From: an uncultured Planctomycetaceae bacterium
GTDB lineage: Bacteria; Planctomycetota; Planctomycetia; Planctomycetales; Planctomycetaceae
Length of the DNA stretch: 64,000 nucleotides
Reading direction: 5' to 3'
Assembly (NCBI GenBank): GCA_943787265.1
Contig: CALSLT010000017.1
Coordinates: 496,001 to 560,000, forward strand
Shown: positions 1 through 8,882 of the stretch, piece by piece
Layout of the letters: the number at the start of each line of letters is the position of its first letter
Position numbering within the stretch: position 1 is the stretch's first letter
Translations under genes and position numbers: made by a program
The notes under the pieces: generated by a model
What the model saw: only the letters and a program-made list of their open reading frames with translations
What the model was told of the DNA's origin: nothing
Database searches by the model: none

Positions 1-742
1 CAACGGTCAGGCCACCGATCGATGTGAGGTAGTGGTCGACCGTTCGAGCGTAAATGTGGCTGTACGGCAGCCAGCTCATCAGCACATCGTCCATTGAGAC
101 GAACGAAATGTCGCTGGTTGACTTTGCGTTACACAGCAGATTGCCATGAGTCAGCATGACGCCTTTCGGATTTCCCGTCGTGCCACTGGTGTAGATGATT
201 GTCGCCAGACTGGCTTCGTCGAGTGCTGCTTCGCGGTGTGCGATCTCTTCGTCGTTGACCGTTCCGGAACGATGTTTCAGCCCCTGCCAGGTAAGAGTCT
301 TGAGTCGGCAATCCGGAACGTCGATCTCGTCGAACGAAATTAGAAACTCCAGTGAAGGCAGGTTGTCGAGAACTTCGAATAACTTGTCGGCTTGAGCCAG
401 CCCACTGACAATGATCCCGCGAGCTTCGCTGTGCCCAACCTGGTACTCGACCTGCTTCGGTGAGAGCGGCGCGTGGAGTGGCACATCCGCGGCACCGGAA
501 CTGAGAATCGCGTGGTCGGTGATCAGCCACTCGAATCGGTTCTCGGAAAGGATCGCAACTCGATCGCCGACTTGAACTCCAAGATCGATCAGTCCTGAAG
601 CCGCCTGATCAGCCTGTCGCCGATAGTCGTTCCAGGCAAGATCATGGAACAGGCCATCGTGAGGATGTCGCATCGCCACACGATTGCCAAAACGTTCGCT
701 CTGCGAGCGGTGCATCGTGCACAGGTTCTTCCATTCGCTCAT
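1..742 (-). CDS. AMP-forming acyl-CoA synthetase (long-chain fatty acid CoA ligase type), partial
   Basis: Adenylate-forming enzyme that would activate a fatty or other carboxylic acid with ATP and join it to CoA. The reverse-strand reading frame opens with MSEWKNLCTMHRSQSERF and stays open for 247 codons to the window edge, so the C-terminal part is missing. The diagnostic phosphate-binding loop IIYTSGTTGNPKG followed by VMLTHGN lies at about residues 181-200, and the later SWLPYSHIY segment matches the family's next conserved block. Family members run to about 600 residues, so roughly 40% is visible. It follows the cNMP/C39/ABC gene on the same strand after a 101-bp gap and may be co-transcribed. 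The substrate cannot be told from this half. Confidence 0.9.
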   Translation of the reverse strand, partial: MSEWKNLCTMHRSQSERFGNRVAMRHPHDGLFHDLAWNDYRRQADQAASGLIDLGVQVGDRVAILSENRFEWLITDHAILSSGAADVPLHAPLSPKQVEYQVGHSEARGIIVSGLAQADKLFEVLDNLPSLEFLISFDEIDVPDCRLKTLTWQGLKHRSGTVNDEEIAHREAALDEASLATIIYTSGTTGNPKGVMLTHGNLLCNAKSTSDISFVSMDDVLMSWLPYSHIYARTVDHYLTSIGGLTV

Positions 743-843
743 GGCATCGGTCCCTCAGAACTTGTAGATGGTCGGCCAGCGTCCCGATCTCGGCAGCAGT
801 TTACCGAGTTTGCGAAAGGCGACTACCGCTCCTGGAAATTTCG

Positions 844-3165
844 CTACGTCACCTGAAGTGAGCGTTCGCGCCAGAGGAAATTGTAGAGACCGTCGTGCGC
901 GATCAGGTCCTGGTGTTTTCCCGATTCGACGAGATGACCGTCGTCCAGAACGGCGATCAGATCGGCGTCTCGAACGGTGGCAATGTTTCGTGACGTCACA
1001 ATGAACGTTCGCTTGTTGACTGGTTCGTGTCCATTGCCGAGGGACGCGGAGTTTCGCAGTCGTAGCAGAATTCGGCGTGCCTGATCAGGCGGCAAAGCCG
1101 AAAGGGAGTCGTCCATCACTAACAGTGGCGCATCCATCAGCGATGCTCGGGCTAACGAAAGTAGCTGCCCTTCTCCCGCGGAAAGTTGTGCGAAGCCGCT
1201 GCCGATTGGCGTGTCGTATCCGTAGGGCAGACGTTTGATAAATGACTCTGTTTCAGCCAGTTCAGCCGCCCCGGTGATTGACTTTGTGTCAGTGGGATCA
1301 ATTTCGGAGCCGAGCGAGATGTTCTCTGCGATTGTCAGACCGTCAACCAGGTCACGATCCTGAAGAAGCTGCGAGTCGCGAAACGGACGGCGACAATCGC
1401 CAGAGGTCAGCGTTTTACCGTCGACCAGGATCTGACCACTGGTCGGAGCAATCGATCCCTGCAGAATCCTGGCAAGCAAGGACTTCCCTGCTCCGCTGCG
1501 ACCGACGATGGCGACCGTCTGGCCTGCCTGGACGTCGAGATTGATTCCTGAGAGCACATTCGGTCCATCTGGCGAGAATCGGTAGCCGACATTCTCAAGC
1601 CGGATGTTCGACGGTGGTTCATTGTTTGCTCTCTCTGAATCTGCGTTAGCTGAGGCAGATCGATCGACGTCGCGGTTGCTGGCTGTCCCCGGCACGCGAT
1701 TCTGAATTGACATGAGCAATCGTCTGAGCATGGAGTCAGGTTTTGGAAGTTCCTCCAGCCGGGGCGTCGGCTCCAACTGAAGCAATCTTCCTGACCAGCC
1801 GTTTTCGAACTGTTGCCGAGTCAGCTTTAGCAGGCCTCGCTCCGGATCTCCGACGACAAATTCATTGCCAGCGGAGTCGACTCGATAAAGTACGATGAAA
1901 TGGCGGTCGTCCCAGTGAGCGATCGTGGGCAATCGAGTCTCCGCAATCTGATCGACCGTTGAACGAGTCGTTGTTGGCCGGAAGCCAATTTGTGCCGCGG
2001 CGGCGGACAGGAAGTAGAGGCTCGCTCCCGCATAGCCGGTTTGAGCGAGTCGCCGCAGTCTCTCGACTGGAATGCGAATTCCGAAATATCGAGCAACCAT
2101 CGCAAGAGATGCCGCTCCGCAATCTGACTCATCCTGCTGCGCGATCCACGGAAGCGGTTCAAACCATCGCGGGCCAGACCGCAGTTTTTGATGCCGTTGA
2201 CCGCTCGGGGCCGCGGGCTTGCTCAACGCGACTGGGGACGTCTGCTGCGAGTCTATCTCGCGCGCGGAATCATTCTGCGGTGCCGGTTCCGCTCGATCGT
2301 CTTCAGCAGATTTGGGATGAGGCGACTCGCGAGGGGAAACAAGCAAATCGTTTGAAGCGTCGTAGCGGGAGAATCGTTCGGTAAGTTGCTCGCGAATGGC
2401 GGGCGACGTTTCCAGAAGTCCGTCAAAATGCTGACGGCTGAGAGCAAAACATCGAGTCGCTGTTTCCGCCACGACCGATGCCGATCGGGGCTCGTCAGTG
2501 AGCAACGCTCGCTCTCCGAAAAAGTCTCCGTCACTCAACCGCCCAAGAAGCACTTCGTTTTCGCCGGCACCACGAACAACCTTCAGGCGGCCTTCCCGCA
2601 CGATATACATGACGTCTGCTGACGCGCTCTCGCGAATGACGACCTCGCCCGCAGAAAAATCGCGAGGCTGCAATTGGTCAAGTAGCGAGATGACATCCTT
2701 GGCTCGGAGTTTTTCCAGAAACGTCTGCGTGCGCAGAAAATCACGAACAGCTCGTTCGTGAATAAACTGATCGAAGTACTGCCGAAGATTCTGCGAACCG
2801 TCGAGAAGTTCGAGAAAGTCGACTCGGTCGATGCGGAACAGGACGACATCTTCAGCGGCTCGGACGGAAGCGCTTCGCGGGGAGTCGGTCAGGATTGACT
2901 GCTCGCCAAAGATATCACCGACAGTTTGCGTTCCCAAAGTCACTTGCCGGCCGGATTCTGACTGCTTCAGAACGCGGACTCGACCGGAAAAAATCAGCCA
3001 CGCAAAACGGCCTTCGTCGCCTTCTTCGATGATCGTTTCGCCCAGCGAGAACCGTTGCATCGTCGTTCGATTCGCCAGCCGGTCGACGGATTCGTCGTCC
3101 AGAATCGCAAAAAGCGACGTCTGTTTCAGGAAGCGGGCGACTTCTTCGGCAACTAATTGCGGCAT
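844..3165 (-). CDS. Double cNMP-binding / C39 peptidase-like / ABC ATPase protein lacking a transmembrane domain
   Basis: A 773-residue multidomain protein. Two cyclic-nucleotide-binding domains (about 10-130 and 145-265) each carry an FGE...PRSASV phosphate-binding cassette. A C39 bacteriocin-processing peptidase domain (about 338-465) keeps Cys349 (in SDCGAASLAMV), His422 and Asp440. An ABC nucleotide-binding domain (about 521-768) has the Walker A GRSGAGKS at 555-562. Relatives of the cNMP-C39-ABC exporter type carry a six-helix membrane domain between C39 and the ATPase; here only a polar linker of about 55 residues is present. The ATPase also looks weakened: signature LSAGE, Walker B followed by Asp686 instead of Glu, D-loop SALP, and Arg726 where the switch His is expected. 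It may be a regulatory or scavenging remnant of a peptide exporter. The fusion is clear; the function is unknown. Confidence 0.85.
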   Translation of the reverse strand: MPQLVAEEVARFLKQTSLFAILDDESVDRLANRTTMQRFSLGETIIEEGDEGRFAWLIFSGRVRVLKQSESGRQVTLGTQTVGDIFGEQSILTDSPRSASVRAAEDVVLFRIDRVDFLELLDGSQNLRQYFDQFIHERAVRDFLRTQTFLEKLRAKDVISLLDQLQPRDFSAGEVVIRESASADVMYIVREGRLKVVRGAGENEVLLGRLSDGDFFGERALLTDEPRSASVVAETATRCFALSRQHFDGLLETSPAIREQLTERFSRYDASNDLLVSPRESPHPKSAEDDRAEPAPQNDSAREIDSQQTSPVALSKPAAPSGQRHQKLRSGPRWFEPLPWIAQQDESDCGAASLAMVARYFGIRIPVERLRRLAQTGYAGASLYFLSAAAAQIGFRPTTTRSTVDQIAETRLPTIAHWDDRHFIVLYRVDSAGNEFVVGDPERGLLKLTRQQFENGWSGRLLQLEPTPRLEELPKPDSMLRRLLMSIQNRVPGTASNRDVDRSASANADSERANNEPPSNIRLENVGYRFSPDGPNVLSGINLDVQAGQTVAIVGRSGAGKSLLARILQGSIAPTSGQILVDGKTLTSGDCRRPFRDSQLLQDRDLVDGLTIAENISLGSEIDPTDTKSITGAAELAETESFIKRLPYGYDTPIGSGFAQLSAGEGQLLSLARASLMDAPLLVMDDSLSALPPDQARRILLRLRNSASLGNGHEPVNKRTFIVTSRNIATVRDADLIAVLDDGHLVESGKHQDLIAHDGLYNFLWRERSLQVT

Positions 3166-3432
3166 GGTTGGTCGTCAGCGAGTAAAGATTCGTCGGATGC
3201 AGACCGCACAAATTACACAGTTTGAACCAATACCGAAAACGGGCTGCCGTGTGCTGACGCGTGAGTCGCCTCGCTGAAACCCCATATTGCCCTGTTTTCG
3301 CTGTCGAGATACAAATCCGGACTCCAATTCGCGGCTGCAGGATGTTCGGCCGACGAAAACGGAGCGGCTGCGTACTTCGCCGCGGATCGGCGACGAGACT
3401 CACCTACTCTGACCACGGATGGCCAACCACGC
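3166..3432. other. Divergent intergenic region upstream of the mre operon
   Basis: These 267 bp separate the minus-strand cNMP/C39/ABC gene from mreB on the plus strand, so promoters for both should lie here. I see no confident -35/-10 pair, operator palindrome or small gene. Confidence 0.5.
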
Positions 3433-4482
3433 GTGTTGAACTGGATGCGTCAACGACTCTGCCCGGATCTGGCGATTGATCTTGGGACAGCCAACACTCT
3501 TGTCATCATTCAGGGCGAAGGAATCGTCCTGAACGAACCGTCTGTCGTTGCGCTGCAAAAGGGTACGCGCCGAGTGCTCGGCAAAGGCGCAGCCGTCGGC
3601 AAGCTGGCCAAACAAATGCTTGGTCGAACTCCCGAATCGATCACCGCCGTGCGCCCGCTCAAAGATGGAGTCATCACCGACTTCGAACAGTGCGAAGCGA
3701 TGTTGCGTTACTTCATTCAGAAGGCCAGCCGACACGTTAAAGGAATGCGGCCGCGAGTTGTGATCGCCGTGCCAGGCGGAATTACTCCGGTCGAAAAGCG
3801 AGCCGTCTTCAACAGCGCGGAACGCGCTGGGGCCGGTCGTATTTATCTGATCGAAGAGCCTCGCGCGGCGGGTATCGGTGCTGGACTTCCGATTTCCGAG
3901 CCGATTGCCAGCATGGTCTGCGACATTGGCGGCGGCACGTCCGACGTCGCGATTCTGAGTCTCGGAGAAATCGTCGTCAGCGAGTCTGTCCGAGTGGCCG
4001 GCGACAAACTCGACGGAGCCATCGTCGATTACATGAAGCAGCAGTTCTCTTTGAAGATCGGAACGCAGACAGCCGAGCAGATCAAAATTCGACTCGGTAG
4101 CGCCTTTCCGCTTGAGCAGGAACTGACCAGCGACATCCGGGGCCTCGACACAATCAGCGGCGTGCCTCGCAAAGCCGTTGTAACCAGCGAAGAAGTCCGA
4201 GAGGCACTCAACCCGCAGCTCGAATCAGTTGTCGGTTGCGTGAAGGCAGTCATCGAACGCTGCAAGCCTGAACTGGTTGCTGACATCGTCGATACGGGAA
4301 TGGTCCTGACCGGTGGTGGAGCACTGCTTCGCGGACTCGACCGACTGATGCACGAGCAGTTGGGAATTCCTGTCCGCATCGCTGACGAGCCGCTGAACAC
4401 GGTCGCTCGCGGCGCGGCGATCTGCCTGGAACATCTCAGCGAGTGGCAAGAGCGGTTTGAAACCATCGAGAATGCCGCCTGA
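3433..4482 (+). CDS. mreB: Rod shape-determining actin homologue MreB
   Basis: Bacterial actin that forms membrane-bound filaments and guides the elongation peptidoglycan machinery. At 349 residues it is the normal family length. The actin-fold nucleotide motifs are present: DLAIDLGTANT near the N-terminus, VCDIGGGTSDVA (phosphate 2) and TGGGALLRGLD (adenosine region), plus the family block FNSAERAGAG and the IEEPRAA segment. The N-terminus MLNWMRQRLCPD resembles the amphipathic membrane-binding helix of Gram-negative MreB; Met5 is an alternative start. It heads a tight operon: mreC starts 11 bp downstream, followed by mreD and a class B PBP. Confidence 0.97.
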   Translation: MLNWMRQRLCPDLAIDLGTANTLVIIQGEGIVLNEPSVVALQKGTRRVLGKGAAVGKLAKQMLGRTPESITAVRPLKDGVITDFEQCEAMLRYFIQKASRHVKGMRPRVVIAVPGGITPVEKRAVFNSAERAGAGRIYLIEEPRAAGIGAGLPISEPIASMVCDIGGGTSDVAILSLGEIVVSESVRVAGDKLDGAIVDYMKQQFSLKIGTQTAEQIKIRLGSAFPLEQELTSDIRGLDTISGVPRKAVVTSEEVREALNPQLESVVGCVKAVIERCKPELVADIVDTGMVLTGGGALLRGLDRLMHEQLGIPVRIADEPLNTVARGAAICLEHLSEWQERFETIENAA

Positions 4483-4493
4483 CGGAATGCTCT

Positions 4494-5630
4494 ATGAAGG
4501 AATCGGATCAGACCGGCACATTTCGAGTGCTCGCCGCCTGCCTGCTGGGCGCTGCGATGTTTGCCGTTCTACCAGCTTCAGCAACGACACCGATTCGAGA
4601 CATCATCCGCCTCGCCGTCGCACCGGGGCAACGACTGGTCACTTCCACCGTCGCCAATACGCAGTCACGATGGCAAAAGGTGCTCGACGAGAAACTCGCC
4701 GTTCAGCAGCAGGAACTCGATCAACTTCACAGTGAGATCGCACAAAGCCAACTCAGAGAACGACGAGCGTTGCTTGCGGCTGAATCGGCATCTCAAGAAC
4801 TGGCTAGCGTCCGCCGAAACGGAGCGTCGCCGTTTGTGGTCGAAACAGCTCAACCATTGATTCAGCCTCATGCAGTACGAGCGGCAGTGCTGGGCCGCGA
4901 GATTCTGTCCGAGTTGAAGTCTCGACGGATTCTCGATCGAGGTGACACCGACGGCGTAGCAGCCGATCTTTGGGTTCTGAACGGAGAGTTTCCTATCGTT
5001 CAGGCTGGCTCGGAACGAAGCGTCGCAGACGGACTGCCGGTATTTGCCGGACGATGTATTGTCGGGCGGATTGTGGATGCCGGCCGCTGGACCAGTTCAT
5101 TGCAGTTTGTCACCGAGCCGGGCTTTCGTGCCCGAGCAGTGATTGCACGCGTCGACGCCGACGGCGCAGCTAACACTCCCACGCAGTTTTCATTCGGTTC
5201 TGAGGGACTCATCGAAGGACGTTCGGAGCTGAAACAGATTGGGTTATGCGAACTCGCTCAAATTCCTGTTACGGAACAGGTCGATGTCGGGATGCCGGTG
5301 TATTCCCCACCGGGCCACGCGGTCGATGCACCGATGCTCTTCGGACATGTTGTGTCCGCAGAAGTCCCGCCAGGGGCGTTGCACTGGGTCATCAATGTCA
5401 GGCCGGCGGTAGACCCGAAAAATATTACCAACGTCGAGATTGTCGTACCGAAACTAAGTACGGACTTTGAGTCTCCGAATTCTGAAACTGACCTGGCCAA
5501 CGATGATGTCCGAAACAGGTTCTCGCCTTCTGGGCACATTCCAAAGTCGAAGGCCGTGGTCTCACAAAAAAGTGATTCGCGTATGAGCGGTAACGTTTTG
5601 CATCGTGCCAGTGAGGGATCGGACTCATGA
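4494..5630 (+). CDS. mreC: Cell shape-determining protein MreC
   Basis: Bitopic periplasmic scaffold of the elongasome that links MreB to PBP2. The 378-residue protein has an N-terminal membrane anchor (about residues 9-30), a coiled-coil stretch at about 60-105 (EKLAVQQQELDQLHSEIAQSQ and onward), then a beta-rich domain with FPIVQAGSERSVADGLPVFAG and the GRIVDAGRWTSSLQFVTEPG block typical of MreC. The C-terminal 60 residues are polar and look disordered. It lies 11 bp after mreB and overlaps mreD by 4 bp (ATGA), which suggests translational coupling. Weak similarity is normal for this family; operon position makes the call firm. Confidence 0.92.
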   Translation: MKESDQTGTFRVLAACLLGAAMFAVLPASATTPIRDIIRLAVAPGQRLVTSTVANTQSRWQKVLDEKLAVQQQELDQLHSEIAQSQLRERRALLAAESASQELASVRRNGASPFVVETAQPLIQPHAVRAAVLGREILSELKSRRILDRGDTDGVAADLWVLNGEFPIVQAGSERSVADGLPVFAGRCIVGRIVDAGRWTSSLQFVTEPGFRARAVIARVDADGAANTPTQFSFGSEGLIEGRSELKQIGLCELAQIPVTEQVDVGMPVYSPPGHAVDAPMLFGHVVSAEVPPGALHWVINVRPAVDPKNITNVEIVVPKLSTDFESPNSETDLANDDVRNRFSPSGHIPKSKAVVSQKSDSRMSGNVLHRASEGSDS

Positions 5631-6133
5631 CTCGATACGTGACTTTACTGATCGCCGCCTACGTACTGATTGCCATCGAAACTTCGCTGCAAACCGAAAC
5701 CGGTCTCGTTACGCCGTACGGTTCGTTTGTCTGGATGCTGCTTCCCTGGCTGGCCACGCTACCGTCGTCGTCAGCCTCGATCTTTGCTTCAGCGTTCTAT
5801 GGTCTGATGATTGACGCCGTTTCGAATCACCATCCCGGCCTGCTGATTGCAGCAACCGTCATCGCGGTGTGCATCATGCAGCGGATGATCACGCCGAAGT
5901 CGCTGGAATCTCCGCCCCGCGTCTTCCTCGTGAGCATAGTGAGCGGATGCCTGCTCGCGATGCTCGTTGCGACGTGCTCGTTATTGACTGTGTCGTCGCC
6001 GGTCGATCCGTCGGCATTGCTCACGTCCATCGCCATTTCATTGATCGTCGCCGCTACGGTTTCAACGTTGAGTTCCGTCGTCCTTCGAGGTTGCGGAAAC
6101 ATGTTCACTCAGGCTCCGAGTCCCGTTCACTGA
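5627..6133 (+). CDS. mreD: Rod shape-determining membrane protein MreD
   Basis: Small integral membrane protein of the elongation complex. It has 168 residues with about five hydrophobic helices (for example LLIAAYVLIAIETSL at the start and LLAMLVATCSLLTV later). The ATG overlaps the mreC stop codon. Sequence is poorly conserved in this family, so the call depends on topology, length and its place between mreC and the PBP2 gene. The PBP2 gene starts 39 bp downstream. Confidence 0.85.
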   Translation: MTRYVTLLIAAYVLIAIETSLQTETGLVTPYGSFVWMLLPWLATLPSSSASIFASAFYGLMIDAVSNHHPGLLIAATVIAVCIMQRMITPKSLESPPRVFLVSIVSGCLLAMLVATCSLLTVSSPVDPSALLTSIAISLIVAATVSTLSSVVLRGCGNMFTQAPSPVH

Positions 6134-6172
6134 CTCCGCCATCCGTGCCTGAGTGTTCCGGAGAAGAATCTC

Positions 6173-8554
6173 ATGCTGAATCGACCAGGCAATATCCTTT
6201 CAGAATCGGAAAGCAGTTCCGGGCTGCGCGACGATTACGGCCTGGATCGAAACCCAGGCATTCGATTGCTGGGTCTCTTCGTGCTGATTGCCGGGCCGTT
6301 ACTGATCATCTGCGGAAAACTGGCGACATTGCAGGCGTTTCAGTCTGAGGATTTCATCGCGGGCTTTGAGTCACGTGTCACAGAAACGTTCAAGCCGATC
6401 GAGACAACCGACGGACGCATTCTGCTCGACAATAAGGAACTCGCCCGTGATGTCGCCACTTACGAATTGAAGGTCCACTATCGCTGGCTGGAAGAGCCGG
6501 CCGACGGGCTGTGGTTAAGAGCCCGGGCTCGTGACCGGCTTAGCAAAGAAGAGCGTTCAGATCGTGAACAGGTCGACGCGGCTCAGCAGGATGTCCTTGC
6601 CGAACGGCAGCGAATGTGGACTCGACTCGCTTCGGCAATCGGAATCTCCGACGATGAATTTGCGAAGCAGCGATCCGCAACTCAGGAGCGTGTCGAGCGG
6701 ATCGTGAAACTTGTCGAACAGAACCGAGACCGACGTGCTGACAAAGAAGCCGAGACTGCCCGAAAGCTACGCCAGGAGCAGTTGGATAAACAGACGTTGT
6801 GGGGAGGTGCGTGGGAACGGTTGCGGACGGAGCTGACGACTCCACCAAAACGTCGCCGTCGAGAACCGATTACGGTCCGGGAAGAGTTCGAATATCACGT
6901 CATCGCTGAAGACTTGCCGTACGAGCAAGTCGCGGCCGTGGTTACTCGTCCGGAACTTTACCCCGGAGTCGACTTTGAAATGCGGACGGAACGCGACTAC
7001 CCGCAGGGGTCGCTGGCCGCTCACATTGTTGGAACACGCCAGCCCGTTGATGACGAAGACGTCGAGAAGCTGGCTGCCGATTCGAACGGAGAATTGCCTA
7101 CAGGGCCCCGGCATGGTGGGCTCAAGGCTGGCGACCGTACGGGACGCACTGGTGTCGAGCGTTCATACGATCGTTACCTCCGTGGACAACGCGGGCTGGA
7201 GCGGATCGTCTCAAACTCTGCTGGCGAAATTATTCTTCGTGAAGTCGTGAGGCAATCTCAGCCGGGATCCGATATCGATCTGGCAATCGTCGAGCCTTTG
7301 CAAAGTCATGCCGAATCACTGCTCGACACGGCGACCAGCAGCTCACCGCTTATGTGGTTTCCGGAAGGAAGCGACGAATCCAAGGCTCAGGCAGACAAGA
7401 CGATTGAAGAGGCAGCAACTCCTGCCTCAAGGCCGACTGGCGGCTGCATCGTCGCGATTAATATTCGTTCCGGACAGGTTCTGTGCGCAGCAGCGGCGCC
7501 GCGATTCGATCTACGGTTGCTGGTCGACCATAACGAAGAACTCTGGCAGGCATTGCAGCACGATAAGCGAAGCCCCATGTACCCACGCGTAACGAGCATG
7601 GCCGTTGCACCTGGGTCGGTTTACAAAACGTTGACTGCCATCGCCGGTCTTGAAAGTGGCAAGCTTGATCCGGAGAAGCCGGTCTTCTGTCGCGGTTACC
7701 TGAAAACACCGCAGCGGCACCGCTGTTATATCTATCGGCATTACGGAGTCGGACACAGCGATCTGACGCTGGTCGATGCTCTCTGCAAATCGTGCAACGT
7801 CTATTTCTACACGGTGGGCTCGGAAATGACGGCCGGGCCTCTGGTTGCCTGGTCAGATCGTCTTGGTTTCGGCCGTCCGACGGGGATCGACCTTCCATTT
7901 GAAAGTGGAGGGCATCTTCCCCGCCCGAATGCCGCTCAGACAATCAAGCTCGCGAGTTTTGAAGACGTCGCTTCCGTCGCCGAATCGCCACCGGCCTCGA
8001 AACAGTACGAGCCCTGGTACGATGGTGACACGCTTGGTCTGGCGATCGGTCAGTCCCGATTGTCTGTCACTCCTTTGCAGATTGCCCGGCTGATGGCCGC
8101 CGTCGCGACCGGTGGCGAACTGCCAGCGCCGCGAGTTGTTCGCGCTATTCAGTCGCCTGGTTCACCAGATCGGCCAGCGAAAGAAATTCTCGTCACTTCA
8201 CAGAACGAACGAGTTCCACTTTCCGAAAGAACTCTTAAGTACGTCCGCGCGGGGCTTGAAAAAGTCGTCGCGTCTCGCGGTGGAACTGGTCATCGCGCCG
8301 TGTTTACAAAAGAGATTTCGATCGCCGGAAAGACGGGGACTGCAGAAACAGGTTCTGGCCGTGACCACGGCTGGTTCGCTGGGTATGTGCCCGCCGAGGA
8401 TCCGCAGGTTGCCTTTGTCGCCGTCCTCGAACACGGCGGTTCGGGTGGTCGAGTCGCTGGTCCATTGGCGAAGGGACTCGTCGAGGAAATGCTTCGTCTC
8501 GGTCTGGTCATTCCATGGACCGAGCCGGACGCCGACGCTGCGGATTCATTCTGA
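6173..8554 (+). CDS. mrdA: Class B penicillin-binding protein 2 (elongation transpeptidase), with a long charged insert
   Basis: DD-transpeptidase that cross-links peptidoglycan during cell elongation. An N-terminal anchor lies at about residues 31-53 (LLGLFVLIAGPLLIICGKL). A pedestal/dimerisation domain follows, and the C-terminal transpeptidase domain has all three active-site motifs: Ser482-V-Y-Lys485, Ser540-C-Asn542 and Lys720-Thr-Gly. At 793 residues it is about 160 longer than E. coli PBP2, mainly because of a highly charged, probably helical insert at about 115-235. It is the last gene of the mre operon; no rodA (SEDS glycosyltransferase) follows, so its partner must be encoded elsewhere. 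An alternative would be a divisome FtsI-type PBP, but the mre context argues for the elongasome. Confidence 0.93.
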   Translation: MLNRPGNILSESESSSGLRDDYGLDRNPGIRLLGLFVLIAGPLLIICGKLATLQAFQSEDFIAGFESRVTETFKPIETTDGRILLDNKELARDVATYELKVHYRWLEEPADGLWLRARARDRLSKEERSDREQVDAAQQDVLAERQRMWTRLASAIGISDDEFAKQRSATQERVERIVKLVEQNRDRRADKEAETARKLRQEQLDKQTLWGGAWERLRTELTTPPKRRRREPITVREEFEYHVIAEDLPYEQVAAVVTRPELYPGVDFEMRTERDYPQGSLAAHIVGTRQPVDDEDVEKLAADSNGELPTGPRHGGLKAGDRTGRTGVERSYDRYLRGQRGLERIVSNSAGEIILREVVRQSQPGSDIDLAIVEPLQSHAESLLDTATSSSPLMWFPEGSDESKAQADKTIEEAATPASRPTGGCIVAINIRSGQVLCAAAAPRFDLRLLVDHNEELWQALQHDKRSPMYPRVTSMAVAPGSVYKTLTAIAGLESGKLDPEKPVFCRGYLKTPQRHRCYIYRHYGVGHSDLTLVDALCKSCNVYFYTVGSEMTAGPLVAWSDRLGFGRPTGIDLPFESGGHLPRPNAAQTIKLASFEDVASVAESPPASKQYEPWYDGDTLGLAIGQSRLSVTPLQIARLMAAVATGGELPAPRVVRAIQSPGSPDRPAKEILVTSQNERVPLSERTLKYVRAGLEKVVASRGGTGHRAVFTKEISIAGKTGTAETGSGRDHGWFAGYVPAEDPQVAFVAVLEHGGSGGRVAGPLAKGLVEEMLRLGLVIPWTEPDADAADSF

Positions 8555-8882
8555 ACGTCGCTGGTTGCTGCCGTCGCCGAAGTCGCGAGACTTTGGGACG
8601 GGCGCGTTGGACGTGCCCGAATTCTTGCGAATCCGGCTACGAGCGTGCTTGGCCGCTCTTGTCCTGGCTCCTCAGGTTCCAGTCCCGGAACGCTGTTATG
8701 GATGCCTGCTGTGAATACACGGCATCGAAAGTTGAACGAAAATCGGCAGATCGTCGATTTTTGCTGGAAGTCATGGCCGCAAATGCCGAATTATCGATAA
8801 GGCTTTCCCAGACTTCCTTGTTCAACATGGGATCGCCGAGCTGCCATTTCGCTCAACTCAGATCGCCAGGACAGGATGTCCA
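8555..8882. other. Intergenic region after the mre operon
   Basis: These 328 bp contain no convincing gene. They hold one half-palindrome of the repeat described at 32966-33015 (positions 8615-8640) and the 5' leader of the giant exoprotein. No clear terminator with a T tract is seen. Confidence 0.5.
8615..8640 (+). repeat. Half copy of a dispersed palindromic repeat
   Basis: GCCCGAATTCTTGCGAATCC followed by GGCTAC closely matches the reverse complement of the left arm of the 50-bp palindrome at 32966-33015 (consensus GCCCGAAyTCTTGCGArTCC then GGCTAC). Two differences are A/G or C/T changes. Confidence 0.55.
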
